Source: Collybiopsis luxurians FD-317 M1 (lineage: Eukaryota > Basidiomycota > Agaricomycetes > Agaricales > Omphalotaceae). From it: DNA of 21,364 bases. Shown one piece after another: positions 1 to 9,734 of this stretch (positions are counted from its first letter, which is position 1; each line of letters begins with the position of its first letter). Both the position numbers and the translations under genes were made by a program. The notes beneath the pieces were generated by a model. The model had not been told where the DNA came from, searched no databases, and saw only the letters and a program-made list of their open reading frames with translations. The stretch is taken from positions 104,670-126,033 of the forward strand of contig KN834806.1 of assembly GCA_000827265.1 (NCBI GenBank), written 5' to 3'.

Positions 1-1
1 A

Positions 2-441
2 CATGGAATCCTGACTGTGCCTAATAACTATACTTCAGGGGTCTTCAGTTCTCAAACTGAATTTAATGGAGTAACACTCTTCTTCTGTCCATTTTTACTG
101 ATCACTAACTTCTTCATCTTTTATCTCAATTAGAATCAAATCTTTAAATCCTGGACCTCCAACTTGTACTCTACCCTTGGACATAGTAAGTTTTTGTTTT
201 CATTGTATTTTTGTTCTGATGGATTGATTGTGATTTAGGCTTAAGATGGAAAATGACTTATGATGGATGGGTTTTTTTTCCCCATGTGAACCATGGTATT
301 GTCTGGATCCCTGAGCAGTACCGGACAAATCTAGTTGCTGATGAAACACTGGTTATCATTTCTGTTGATGGTTACAATCGCATTTCTTTTGTCAACTGTG
401 TATACGGAGAGGATTGGCATAAATGCTGGTCTTCCAAATAA
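2..441 (+). CDS. 3' end of a WD40/NLR-type gene (partial, 5' end outside window)
   Basis: One reading frame runs through exons 2-70, 134-185 and 239-441 and stops at TAA 439-441. The two introns, 71-133 (GTAACA...CAATTAG, with CTAAC before the acceptor) and 186-238 (GTAAGT...GATTTAG), keep the frame. The last exon reads DGWVFFPHVNHGIVWIPEQYR and ends VYGEDWHKCWSSK. This matches, from memory of the family, the conserved tail after the last WD40 blade of basidiomycete NACHT-WD40 proteins (DGWV..P...L.WVPP..R...FVHG..W..C). The WD40 repeats and any NACHT domain lie upstream of the window. No stop or frameshift is seen in the visible 107 codons, so this copy may be intact, unlike the one at the right end. 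A stand-alone WD40 protein is the alternative. Confidence 0.75.
71..133 (+). other. Intron, 63 bases
   Basis: GTAACA donor, a CTAAC branch-point-like site and a CAATTAG acceptor. Removing it joins two open frames in phase 0 within the WD40/NLR tail gene. Confidence 0.7.
186..238 (+). other. Intron, 53 bases
   Basis: GTAAGT donor and GATTTAG acceptor. Splicing joins phase 1 to phase 1 and gives the continuous peptide LGHSLRWKMTYDGWV. Confidence 0.75.
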
Positions 442-1186
442 CTCTTTGTCACAATACTGCTGTCGAATTTGCTTGTTTGCTCTTTAAAAACCAATATTAC
501 CTGCATTTTCCCATCTGTCCCCTTGGCACTTTCTTTGTATTAGCCCACATCTCTGGCTGGCAGTAGTGATAGTGAACTTGTACCTTGCCTTTTCTTGACT
601 GTCTCTTGGATATACCCCTAGCAGTGCTTTGCAAAAATAATAACACCTGGGAAGTTTCACACACACACATATAATTTTGTCTCTGCCAAAATGTCAGTAA
701 TATATTACTCTGTGAATACTCAATGGTTCTTTATCAGACTTTCACTGTACATAGGTGCCACTTCAATGGTCCAGAATCTAATTTTTGGGGTGGGTTCAGA
801 GACATAAATGAGCTGCCAGGTTTTCACTAGTGAAGGACTTCAAATTCACATGTGGGCACTTATTTAATTTCAAGAGTGCAAATTGTAAAACTGTTCTAGA
901 ACTATTACCTTGACTATCATTTACAGTGTCTAGGATATTTTTGTGCATCTCTAGGGTACACTGTACTAAAATTTTTGTATCCTAAAACTGAGCCCTTCTT
1001 GCTCCAAAAATCAAGAAAGTAAAGCTTCTACCTTAACTGTCACAGTAAAATGGAACAAGAAAGAACAATAGTGAGACTTAGCATTGGAAAGAAGATAAAG
1101 TATTAATGTCAAGCCAATTGCTGATAAGACCTATTGTAGAAAGAATTCAAAAGTATAAGGCCAATAGAAAGCAGTTATCCATACTT
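442..1186. other. Intergenic, nothing recognised
   Basis: No supported gene. It is the 3' flank of the NLR tail, AT-rich, with a short CA repeat near 660. CpG looks rare by eye. The minor open frames here resemble no family I know. Confidence 0.5.
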
Positions 1187-2195
1187 TCAGTCCAGATTTG
1201 CACATAAGCTCCCACTAATGAGTTTCATCTGCATCCATGTGGCTTCTGTTTCTGACTCATGTATTGGTAATGACTCCTGGATTTCTTCCTCATCACTACC
1301 ATCCCCTTTCTCCTGAGTAATGTCTTTCCCTTGACTGTCTTGAGCTAGATTTTTGCTGGTGGTGGTTTGAAGTAGGGTAAAAGACTGAAGAGTGACTGTG
1401 GAAAACTTCCTTGTACTTACCTTCATTCACTTGCAATGTAACTCAGACTGCTGCTCACAGAAAGGGCTAACCTTGCATTTTGTGGTCTTAGTCTTTCCCT
1501 CTGAATGTGCATCAAATGTAACACAAAGAGGAAAGGCAGCAGATTAAGTTACATTTTGGAATCAGAGTTTCATTGCTTTCAGAGTTGTAGAAGTCCAGTT
1601 GGTCTGCATCTTTAAGACCATCTGGCTGTAACAAGTCAGCAGTGGGACCTATTATACAAATTCACTGAGCAATACTAAGTAATTTCTGGAGTGTATACTC
1701 ACCATCAGGCTCTGAAACCTTTGGAAGTTGATTGACAACTTTGATACAATGGTACCCTTCAACTATTAAGCTCTTGTCAACTGGGTCTCTAGATGAACCC
1801 ATGGAAAGAGATGGGGGGATATGAAGGTGCACAGAAAGTTCATGGCTTAAAAGGTGGCCTTTCATTGTGAGGTACAACTTCAAAGCAGAGCTTGGATTTG
1901 CACTGTCAACAGTAAGTCCTGAGATGTCACAGTCCTACTGGGCACTCTTTTTTATCTGTAAATGAGTACTATGAGACCGCTCCTAGCATATTTGCAGATG
2001 AGGGAGTAGCCGAAATAAGTAGTACAGGTAGTCGCAGGTGTGCATGTTGACAACTAGTTTGATTATATACTTACTGACCAGAGAGGTGGCAAATGATGAG
2101 GCACATTTGTCATTGACAACTTTGACAACTGATGTGTATGAGAATCCATATGCATAATTGCCAGGTGATGCTGTGGCCAGACTGTGGCTGAGCAC
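1187..2195 (-). pseudogene. Unrecognised spliced reading frame, minus strand (tentative)
   Basis: Not a family I recognise. On the minus strand a frame from about 2195 down to 2075 (containing NYAYGFSYTSVVKVVNDKC) can splice through 2074-1919 (GTAAGT donor, ATCTCAG acceptor). It continues in 1918-1703 (SANPSSALKLYLTMKGHLL...LPKVSEPDG). A second intron, 1702-1649 (GTGAGT...ATAATAG), leads to PTADLLQPDGLKDADQLDFYNSESNETLIPK. After a possible third intron the path becomes uncertain. A further open exon, 1426-1187, encodes an acidic tail (GDGSDEEEIQESLPIHESETEA) ending in a stop. Three good splice-site pairs with sensible phases argue for present or former coding. The lack of a clear start and of a clean third junction argues for decay. 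It is convergent with the NLR tail gene. Confidence 0.3.
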
Positions 2196-2204
2196 ATTGG
2201 CAGT

Positions 2205-2345
2205 TCAAGGTTCACCAGGTTTGGACTCTTTTGGCCCTTGAACCCAGGTTCTCCTGCAGCCTGAACCCAGAACTGATCCTGCAGGTTTGGTCCACCCAAA
2301 TTCCTGAACTGAGACTGAACCAGAGGTCCAGGTCCAGGTTCACAA
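2205..2345. repeat. Low-complexity patch rich in GGTTC/GAACC and GGTCC words
   Basis: Within 140 bases the words GGTTC, GAACC and GGTCC recur many times on both strands (for example AAGGTTCACCAGG, GAACCCAGGTTC, CCAGGTCCAGGTTCAC). The sequence on either side lacks this pattern. No terminal repeats were found, so it may be a simple-sequence expansion or a fragment of a repeat element. Confidence 0.4.
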
Positions 2346-2499
2346 ATTGGACTTCAGCAACAGCCCTATATGTAAAAAGGTCAACAATAAGAGAGAAAGA
2401 ACAATAAGAGAGTGAAACAATTATAGTGCAAGAGTGAGAATGTGAAGAGCATACTGTATGGTTGTAGTAGAAAAGACAATAACTGGGTGACAGGTGCAA

Positions 2500-3550
2500 G
2501 AAGGGGACTAGGAATCACTTTAGTAAAAGAACAATAACAAATAGAATGAAAAGACTAGTATTAACAAAACTGTAAAGTACATGTTATCATACTTTCAAAA
2601 TTTTGAATGTTGCATTTGCAGTTCAAGAGTTCCATGATAAGCTTGTAAGTTGATAGATTTTAAGTGCCATTATGTATTTGATTTTAGCTGAATTCAGACC
2701 CTTGCATTATGCATTATGAACTTTAAAAAATGCAAATTCACAGTGTTGCATTACCCATTATGTGAAGTTATGGTCATGATAGTGTAGTACACTAATTTAT
2801 CAACTGGGGATTTATCTACTCATTAATGGCACACTGTACAGTGATGGTGATCACTGAGATTAGCTATAACTTAACTTATAAGTTATACATATTTCTCCCT
2901 CAACCTCTGGTTTGCTTTTATCTTAACTCATAAGCTCCGAATGTAACTGTTGAGGAACATAGATTGTCCGGCCGCTCCGCAGTTATGTTAGCTGCTGTTT
3001 CACTAGTTTGCCTCTATTGACTCATTCTACTTATTTACCTTATATATGTAGTAGTTACTGTAGTTCAATTGATCTTTCTGCCCCTTCCATTGAGATCCCT
3101 GCTTGTTGTCCAACAGTAACTAAGGAGCTCAAGACAGTTTTGTAGCATGTATTGAACCATAAACAATGTAGTATGGTGTTCTAATACCATGCGGCATTTG
3201 GAACAAGAGCCCCAAGGTTTAGGCTTAGTAGTTATTACCAACAGAGTTCAATTCTAACTCGCTGGTAAGTATAGACATGGACCTGTTATATGTAGAGACA
3301 CGGTGGGTGATGACTGGGTATGGAAAGCAAATTTTACCTTGTGCAGTATTGCCCAGCTTTGGGTTGAGGGTGAGCAGTTTTAGCTTGTACCGGTCACACA
3401 TTGCGGGTCAGTCTGATTTACGGAAAATGCATAGTAACATAGTTGAGTTACAGTAAAAAGCAAAACTAAAAAAAAGAAAAAAAAAAGAAGAGTACCTAGG
3501 AATGTTTACTTGGAGTGAATTCTCCATTATCTTTGGTATTAGTAATTTTT
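2500..3550. other. Gene-free stretch with an A-rich tract
   Basis: No supported gene on either strand. It contains palindromic AT-rich patches (around 2868-2890) and an A-rich run at about 3455-3488. A T-arm-like hairpin near 3245-3262 was examined and is not part of a tRNA. Confidence 0.4.
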
Positions 3551-3755
3551 CCGTGAATTTTTTAAGTGGCAACATGTTCTATTGTAGCAGTCACATTGGA
3601 GCAGGAGTCGAGTGGGTACTCTGCATGTTGGCAGTCAATGTGGATGGATAGGAGGAGGGATGGAGGGAATAAATTAATGAATATCGAATCAAGACTGCTA
3701 GTTAAGATTCTCAATGTAACGCCACTTGAGATTCTCAGGTTGCTCGGAGCTAAGG

Positions 3756-3820
3756 TTTTTTTTCTTTCTTTTGTTTTTGTTTTTGTTTTTGTTTTTTTTT
3801 TTTTTTTTCTTTCCTTTTTT
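3756..3820. repeat. T-rich microsatellite (TTTTTG)n / poly-T
   Basis: A run of T with regularly spaced G (TTTTTG units) passing into about 18 uninterrupted T and then CTTTCC. Open frames across it give only poly-Phe/Val and are not genes. It could be the reverse complement of a retroposon A-tail, but no body with pol III boxes or a reverse transcriptase was found next to it. Confidence 0.7.
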
Positions 3821-4695
3821 GCCTACTCTGCTTGACTCTACATTTCCTTTATCTACACCATTGAACCGATTCTCTCACAGAGCAGTTTTCGAATACTGTG
3901 CTCAAGAGCAACGCATAGCAATGGTTGACTGATTCACATCAGCAAGGGCCAACAGTAACCATTGAAATCCTGAGAGCCGAACTCATGCTGCAGTTCCATT
4001 CCTGTAATTAATGAGAGTGATGTCAAGGCAGACTCCACATGCCCAGGCCTTCTGCGGTTCAGATGTACTTTATGCTCTCGCTCCATCCCTTGAAATGCCT
4101 GTACTCCATTGATCCTTTGCGCTTTCAAAATTCATTTGGGTATTGGCACTTCGACTGCGAGGGAATTTGAAGGACAGGAAGAAGGGAAGAAGTCCAGTAC
4201 TGCATGTACTGAACATACTGAACGTATCATTCAGGTACATGCCAGGCATGGGCACGGTCCTTGCTGTACATCCCAAATCCTCATTCTTACAGTATCAGTA
4301 TCATCTGACTGGGATTGGATTAGTTTAGATTGCAGCAAAAAAAACCTGATGTTTCTTTTTGGCATTTCATTTGCAATTTGTCCATCAGTCAGTTAAACTT
4401 TGACCCCTTCTTCTGTCCTCATTTCCATTTGCCTTATCGTTTAAAACACCGTCGGGTTTTCTCCTTCATCTTTTCCTTCTCAAGGCCTAGGATTAGACCT
4501 TTTCAAGCCAACACGGAGTACTACATCTCTTGTCCAGTATCGACTTGGTTGAAGGATATGACTGTGGATACGGCCATGAGTTCAATGACCACATCAGCAT
4601 CAATGAAACAAGGGCAGGAGGATGATTTCAGAGGATGGAGGTCGCATAATGGCAGGGATTACTTTTGGCCACTTGGAGAGAGCGAGTATGCATAC
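3821..4695. other. No recognised gene; short open frame at 4558-4710
   Basis: The only frame with a plausible look is ATG 4558 to TAG 4710 (50 codons, beginning MTVDTAMSSMTT, ending YAYYYGC). It resembles nothing I know, and its last codons lie inside the left inverted repeat of the MITE-like element, which argues against a real gene. The rest of the stretch shows no domain or RNA. Confidence 0.3.
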
Positions 4696-4697
4696 TA

Positions 4698-5374
4698 CTA
4701 TGGTTGTTAGGGATCTTGCGGCAACAGGGAACTTGTGATTTTTAAAAAATGCTCAATTCCGAGAGTTTGAGACACTCTCTGCCTTTAATACTTTATGAAC
4801 ATATTGTTTCAGTAATAATCTACCTTATCATTGACTTGAAGCAAGATTTTCCTGCAGGACAAGCAAATGCAAGATGAAAACTCATTAAAAATGATGCGTG
4901 ATTCTACATAAATTGTCAGGAACAGCAAAATGGTATCTACTAATGCCCCAGAAAAGGGCACACACAAATGAAGAAGATCTTTAGAGTCCTCTTGTCAATT
5001 TTAGTAATGATCTGGCTCAATTTGAGCCATAGACGAACAAGAAAATATGAGAGGGTGCTCCAGCGTGACACAGGGACCAAGCCGTAGCTTGGCAGAGCTA
5101 GAACAACTCGTATTCTTCCCTGAGTTGCCAAGCCACCAGAATGGCTGACTAGCGGCTTCACAGTGACATCTGTGTGACAAGGATCTGAAAGATCCCTGTT
5201 TTTGCTCAGTCATTGACCAACGCTTGCAGAGCTCCCTGTAATCCCTCAAAACTTTGGGAATAAGGGCACTAAAGTGTTACAAATTCAGCTGTGTACTCAG
5301 ATTTTGGATCCAGTCAGTACTTAAAGCAGAAATTTGCAATATGTAAAAGTTTACAAGATCCCTAACAACCATAG
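4698..5374. mobile_element. MITE-like element, 677 bases, 21-base perfect TIRs, TA flanks
   Basis: The left end 4698-4718 (CTATGGTTGTTAGG...) and the right end 5354-5374 (...CCTAACAACCATAG) are perfect reverse complements over 21 bases. TA stands immediately outside both ends (4696-4697 and 5375-5376). TA target duplication with short perfect TIRs is the pattern of Tc1/mariner-type elements. The interior has only short open frames and no recognisable transposase, so if real it is non-autonomous. Similarity stops at the inner edge of the TIRs. The boundary call depends on one inverted-repeat match. Confidence 0.55.
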
Positions 5375-5379
5375 TATAT

Positions 5380-6017
5380 TTTTGCTTCACAGAATGGGCT
5401 CAGGGATATGTACGTCATTGAATTGTTGTTTATTTCTTGATTTGTTGATTACAATTTGATAGGTTTCTACATGCATCATTCATAACCAAGTCAAAATTGA
5501 TTATCATGGATCCATCAAGGATAGCTCTCTGTTGGGCCATCACTTGTTCTAGACACCCCCTGCTCATGTCCAAAGTTATTCACAATTGCAATTTGAATAT
5601 CTCCAACATCCGAGGAGGAGCCATACTTCTGGTTGGTCTACTGCCAGCATCATCTATAACGAATGCTAAGATGTTGAGTTCCTTACATTTTCACTGCCCA
5701 AGGATGCCATTAAGGAAGCAGAAGATTGTCCAGTGTTCCGAAACAAGGTGCAGAATTGTTGACACTCTATGCTCATCAGGCTCACAGCTCATTTTCAGAA
5801 TTGACCACAAATGTGATTGGATGAATGCGTGTCCTCCCTTGTCATCTCCCCTTCAACATTCAATGGCGGCAAGCATTGATGATTGCCTGACTGTCCAATT
5901 ACAGTGCACCGAAATCCCTCAAATCATACAAATCGAAGTTGACCCATAACTGTCTAGAGCATCTGAGAGGACCACATTGAAATTGGTCATACTGATCATC
6001 GGCCAATATCGATGAGG
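5380..6017. other. No supported gene; open frame 5497-5949 of unclear status
   Basis: An open frame of 150 codons (ATG 5497 to TAA 5949) contains NLNISNIRGGAILLVGLLPA. This is faintly like part of fungal Plavaka-type transposases (NLP..IRNG..GGG..VGWLP), but the surrounding residues do not fit. It is more likely decayed DNA than a gene. It is the left flank of the large transposon. Confidence 0.2.
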
Positions 6018-6024
6018 GCTAAAG
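6018..6024 (+). repeat. Left target-site duplication, GCTAAAG
   Basis: The 7 bases directly before the left TIR are repeated directly after the right TIR at 12523-12529. The neighbouring G/C bases make the exact length ambiguous (5 to 8 bases). Confidence 0.75.
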
Positions 6025-6046
6025 CCCAGTGAAAATCGGACCTGGG
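6025..6046 (+). repeat. Left terminal inverted repeat of the transposon
   Basis: 22 bases starting CCCAGTG. It matches the reverse complement of 12501-12522 at 21 of 22 positions (mismatch at position 14, G versus A). Weaker similarity continues inward for about 15 bases. Confidence 0.85.
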
Positions 6047-6461
6047 GATTTCAGAGCAAAAATGGGTCAATCTGGGAAAAACAGACTGTAGCTGAGAATT
6101 TTGCACATGTTGAGTTTTTTCTTTGTGTCTTCCTTCCAAATTTCAAGCTTTTCAATCGAGTTTTTACTCTAGTCAAGAAAATCTTTCACCGATTGCAAAT
6201 TTACAATTCCAATAAGCTAAAATTGCTGCCGCTTTTTCCACGTTTTATAAATTGCAGACTTTATCCTCTTCAACTTAACACTCTGAAATGGAATCCCAAG
6301 TCTGCCACTGTTCTCAGTGTAATGGACAGAATCAACCGGTTTCTATCAGGACCATCCAACGGCATGCTGCAAAAGACCACCAGCAAGAAGTGGCACTAAC
6401 AGAGTCCATCCAACAACCTGTGCCTCCATCCCCTCCATTAATGGCAAGCTCAACAAACGAT

Positions 6462-6511
6462 GTATGTTACCATAGTATTCTGTATTTTCACTTCTTATAT
6501 TTTTATATCAG
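6462..6511 (+). other. Intron 1 of the transposase, 50 bases
   Basis: GTATGT donor and TATCAG acceptor. It joins ...SSTND to DSTMLITPPSPP in phase 0. Confidence 0.75.
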
Positions 6512-9157
6512 GACTCTACAATGCTGATAACACCACCATCTCCTCCTATGCAACAACCACAACAAAAATGCCAGAAGTTACAGGAACTGCCGCCATCGCC
6601 ACCTGACATGGTTCACGCAGCAACAGATGCACACATGGCTGAAGAGAGTTCACAGGATTCTCTTCACAGTCATCCAGCTAGGGTGCAGGGAGCTGAGTTA
6701 TTGGATCCTATGGGCTCGTTAGATGAAGAGGGTGAAGAGGGTGAGGAGATAAGTGAAGGGATGATATCGGAGAATGAAGAAAATGAGGCAGATGAAGCCA
6801 ACACTCATGTTGTTGCTGCTCTATTAGAGAACCTTCACTTTGGGAGCTGTACAGTGGGCAATGGGGAAGGGCTGAAAGGAGGAGATGGTCAAGCTGATGA
6901 GGTAGAATGGGTTCCAGAATTGAGTATTGAAGATATTCGCATTGCCGATGATTTCATTCACCTGCTATGCAATGCCTCTCTTGATACCTCGGGCCTCGAT
7001 ACAGACACCCTTTTTCATCTTCGTAATCCTCTTGAGGGTCCTGTAGAAGAACCTGATTCACAAACTCGGCTTTCCTTAGACATGTATCTATCGATTACTC
7101 ACGCCTCCAAGGCTATGTACACCAATATCTGTGAAGCAATTTTATGATGCTTTCCTGACTCAAACATTCTCTCCTACCATGAAGTCAAAAAATATGTTCA
7201 AGATATCACTGGTGTTGTGTCAGTATCACATGACATGTGTATCAATTCCTGTCTTGCATATACTGGTCCTTTCAAAGACTTGCAAGAGTGTCATTACTGC
7301 AAGGAACTGCACTATGACCAGGAGCAGCTGCGTCGTACAGGGGAAAAGAACCTGTGTCAAAAGTTCAGTACTATCCTACTCGGACCTCAGCTTGCTGCAA
7401 TCCGCCGTTCACTTGAGGGTGCCCATGTGAGACTATACTGCGATAAGAAACTGCAGGAGATAAATGATCTGATTGATTTGCTAGGCAATAACCTATTGGA
7501 TATGAAGTATGATGATATATGGTGTGGGCAGGATATTTAGGATCTTGTTGACAAGACTTCCATGACAGAGGATGATGTTGCTGTATCGATGTCGCTAGAC
7601 AGTGTGCAGTTATATCAGAATAAAAAATCTGATTGTTGGATCGGAATATGGATCAATCAAGACTATGCTCCCTCCAGTCATTTCAAGAAGAAGCAACTCC
7701 TTCCAAGTGTCACAATCCCTGGTCCCAATAAACTGAAACACACTGATTCATTCCTGTTCCCTGGCCTGTATCATCTCTCTGCTTTACAGCATGAAAATGG
7801 TGGTCAGGGTATCCACGTCTGGGATGCAGCCAAAGGACAGGTTGTTCATCAGCAAGTTATCTTTCTTCTAGGTCTTGCAGATGCTCTTGGCCTTGTGGAA
7901 TTGGACAGGCGAGTCTCTCATCATGGTGCTCAAGGCTGTAGGCTTGGTTGCCCAATGAAAGGATGCCATAAGCCTAGCAGTGGTCATTATTACACTGCGC
8001 ATACAAAACCTCTGCACTGTACAGTCACAGATAACACACATGAAGACTCCAAAATTCTCGGACTTGAAATACAGTCTATTGCAGAATACGAACAGAAACT
8101 TAGCCAGCTTTGAACCTCATCTGGGTTAAACGAATATATACAGAACCAAAAAACCACAGGACTTTTGAAACCAAGTATTCTAAGTGGCCTGAATCCCAGT
8201 CTCTCCCTTGCAGTACCTAGGTGCTTTGACTCGATCTTATGCATCTGCTATGTCTTAATTTGGAAGACTTGCTTCTCTGCCTATGGCGGGGGACAATGAA
8301 ATGTGAGCCAACAGATCAGAAAACTGCCTGGGAATGGGTAAAACTTGTTGGAGATGCTTGGGAAGAACATGGAGCTATTGTTGCAGAATCAACAGTACTT
8401 TCTGAGCTCATTTCATTGGCCTCCTCGCAACCCTGCTCAAAAGTTGTCAAGTGGTTACAAAGTGACTGAATTTTATCTCTACGTTTTTGGTCTCGGGCCT
8501 GGTCTTTTTTGAGTAATGCTTCTGGAAGAGTACTGGGAGAACTTCTGCAAACTTACTAGTGGAATTAGGATCATTATGCAGTGGAGTATCAATGGTGGGC
8601 AGCTTTGACAAGCACACCAACTTTTGGTTCAATTTGCTGAAGAATTTGAAGCACTATATTATGACCGACAAGAGGATCGCCTTCATTTTTGTTGACCCTG
8701 CATTCATGCTGTTGCAATGCATACTGTCAAGGAGGTGATCTGTCTGGGTCCTGGTGGTTACTGTACACAATTTCCCATGGAGTGTACCATTGGTGACCTC
8801 GGTCAAGAAATTAAGCAGCCATCAAACCCATTTGCAAATCTATCACAGTGTGTGCTTTGTTGTGCTCAGGTCAATGCACTCAAAGTAATGCTACCTGAAA
8901 TGGATACAGATGCTAGGTATAAAATACCTCGAGGTGCTGTTGATATGGGTAAAGGTATGCTTCTGCTGCGCCCACAACAGAAAGTATGGTATTTTGGCAA
9001 GTCCGAGGAAGAGAAGTATCTTTTTGAACAACTTTCAATTGACTGGGTTTGTCAATGGGGCTGCCTCCACCTTCCCAATGGCCAGATTGCTCATTCTCAA
9101 TTTGTAGAAATTGATCTGTACAAGAAATGCCAACTGCGTAACTCTCGAAATGTCAAG

Positions 9158-9215
9158 GTACAATTTATTTTATGCATTCAGAACATTCTACTAATTAATC
9201 TCCCATTCTAAACAG
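9158..9215 (+). other. Last intron of the transposase, 58 bases
   Basis: GTACAA donor, CTAATTAAT branch-like site and AAACAG acceptor. It joins RNSRNVK to IVHNDIEDFAEVWFYF in phase 0, which restores a contiguous conserved domain. Confidence 0.8.
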
Positions 9216-9734
9216 ATTGTGCACAATGACATAGAAGATTTTGCCGAAGTCTGGTTTTATTTCCTGAACACCACTGCTTGCAGCGCCAACAGTAATGATA
9301 GTGACAGTGGAAGCAGTGACATTGGTAACAATATGAATGCATATGCAGTTGTTTCAGTCTACAGTTGGCCTGATCCTGATTTGCTTCGTCAATCCTCTGG
9401 GGCATTGTGGGCCTGTGAGTACTCCAGTACTCGGGATCTTCAGATAGTACCAGTGGACCAGATTCAATCGGTGGTATCAATGCAACCCCTTCCACCCTTG
9501 GCTGGCGAGTGCAATGATAGATGGTTTGTAGTGGAGAAGCCAGGTCTGGACAATGCAATATTTACAGGACATGAGGAAGACATGAATGATTTGTAGTTTA
9601 TGCATTTACAATTGTAATACAAATGATTAAAAGGACATCGTACCTACAGGTGTGGACTTGGACATGGGACCAAACCTGGACCAAACAAAACCAAACTCAT
9701 CCTTTGTTCTGATGCCCATTGCCTTGACGCATAC

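Larger units (their letters stand above)
6288..9596 (+). pseudogene. Tnp2-type (CMC superfamily) transposase, inactivated
   Basis: Family: fungal Tnp2/EnSpm-like DDE transposases, nuclear enzymes that cut and join transposon ends. Exons: 6288-6461, intron 6462-6511, a long exon to 9157, intron 9158-9215, then 9216-9596. The N-terminus has a putative zinc finger (C8-x2-C11...H26...H31, with VSIRTIQRH). Next come a Pro-rich and acidic linker and then the core. The core has MSLDSVQLY at about 7589 (probable first catalytic Asp), PGPNKLKHTDSFLFPGL near 7722 (probable second Asp), a Cys/His cluster (HHGAQGCRLGCPMKGCHK) and LLLCLWRGTMKCEPTD. The C-terminal domain has FAEVWFYF and ends near FVVEKPGLD. 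Lesions: stops at 7145, 7538, 8111, 8510, 8606 and 8693, and frameshifts near 8230-8238 and 8385-8395. The conserved arginine of HFCRPC has become TGA at 8693. It cannot make a full-length enzyme. Confidence 0.85.

Noticed and set aside
3185..3275. tRNA-like segment with GAGTTCAATTCTAACTC hairpin
   Set aside because: The T-arm register is wrong, there is no matching acceptor stem and no A box.
3566..3932. Open frames across the T-rich tract
   Set aside because: They exist only because poly-T lacks stop codons; the product is poly-Phe/Val.
5497..5949. 150-codon frame as a Plavaka-type transposase piece
   Set aside because: Only about 20 residues look vaguely similar; no catalytic motif and no continuation in neighbouring frames.
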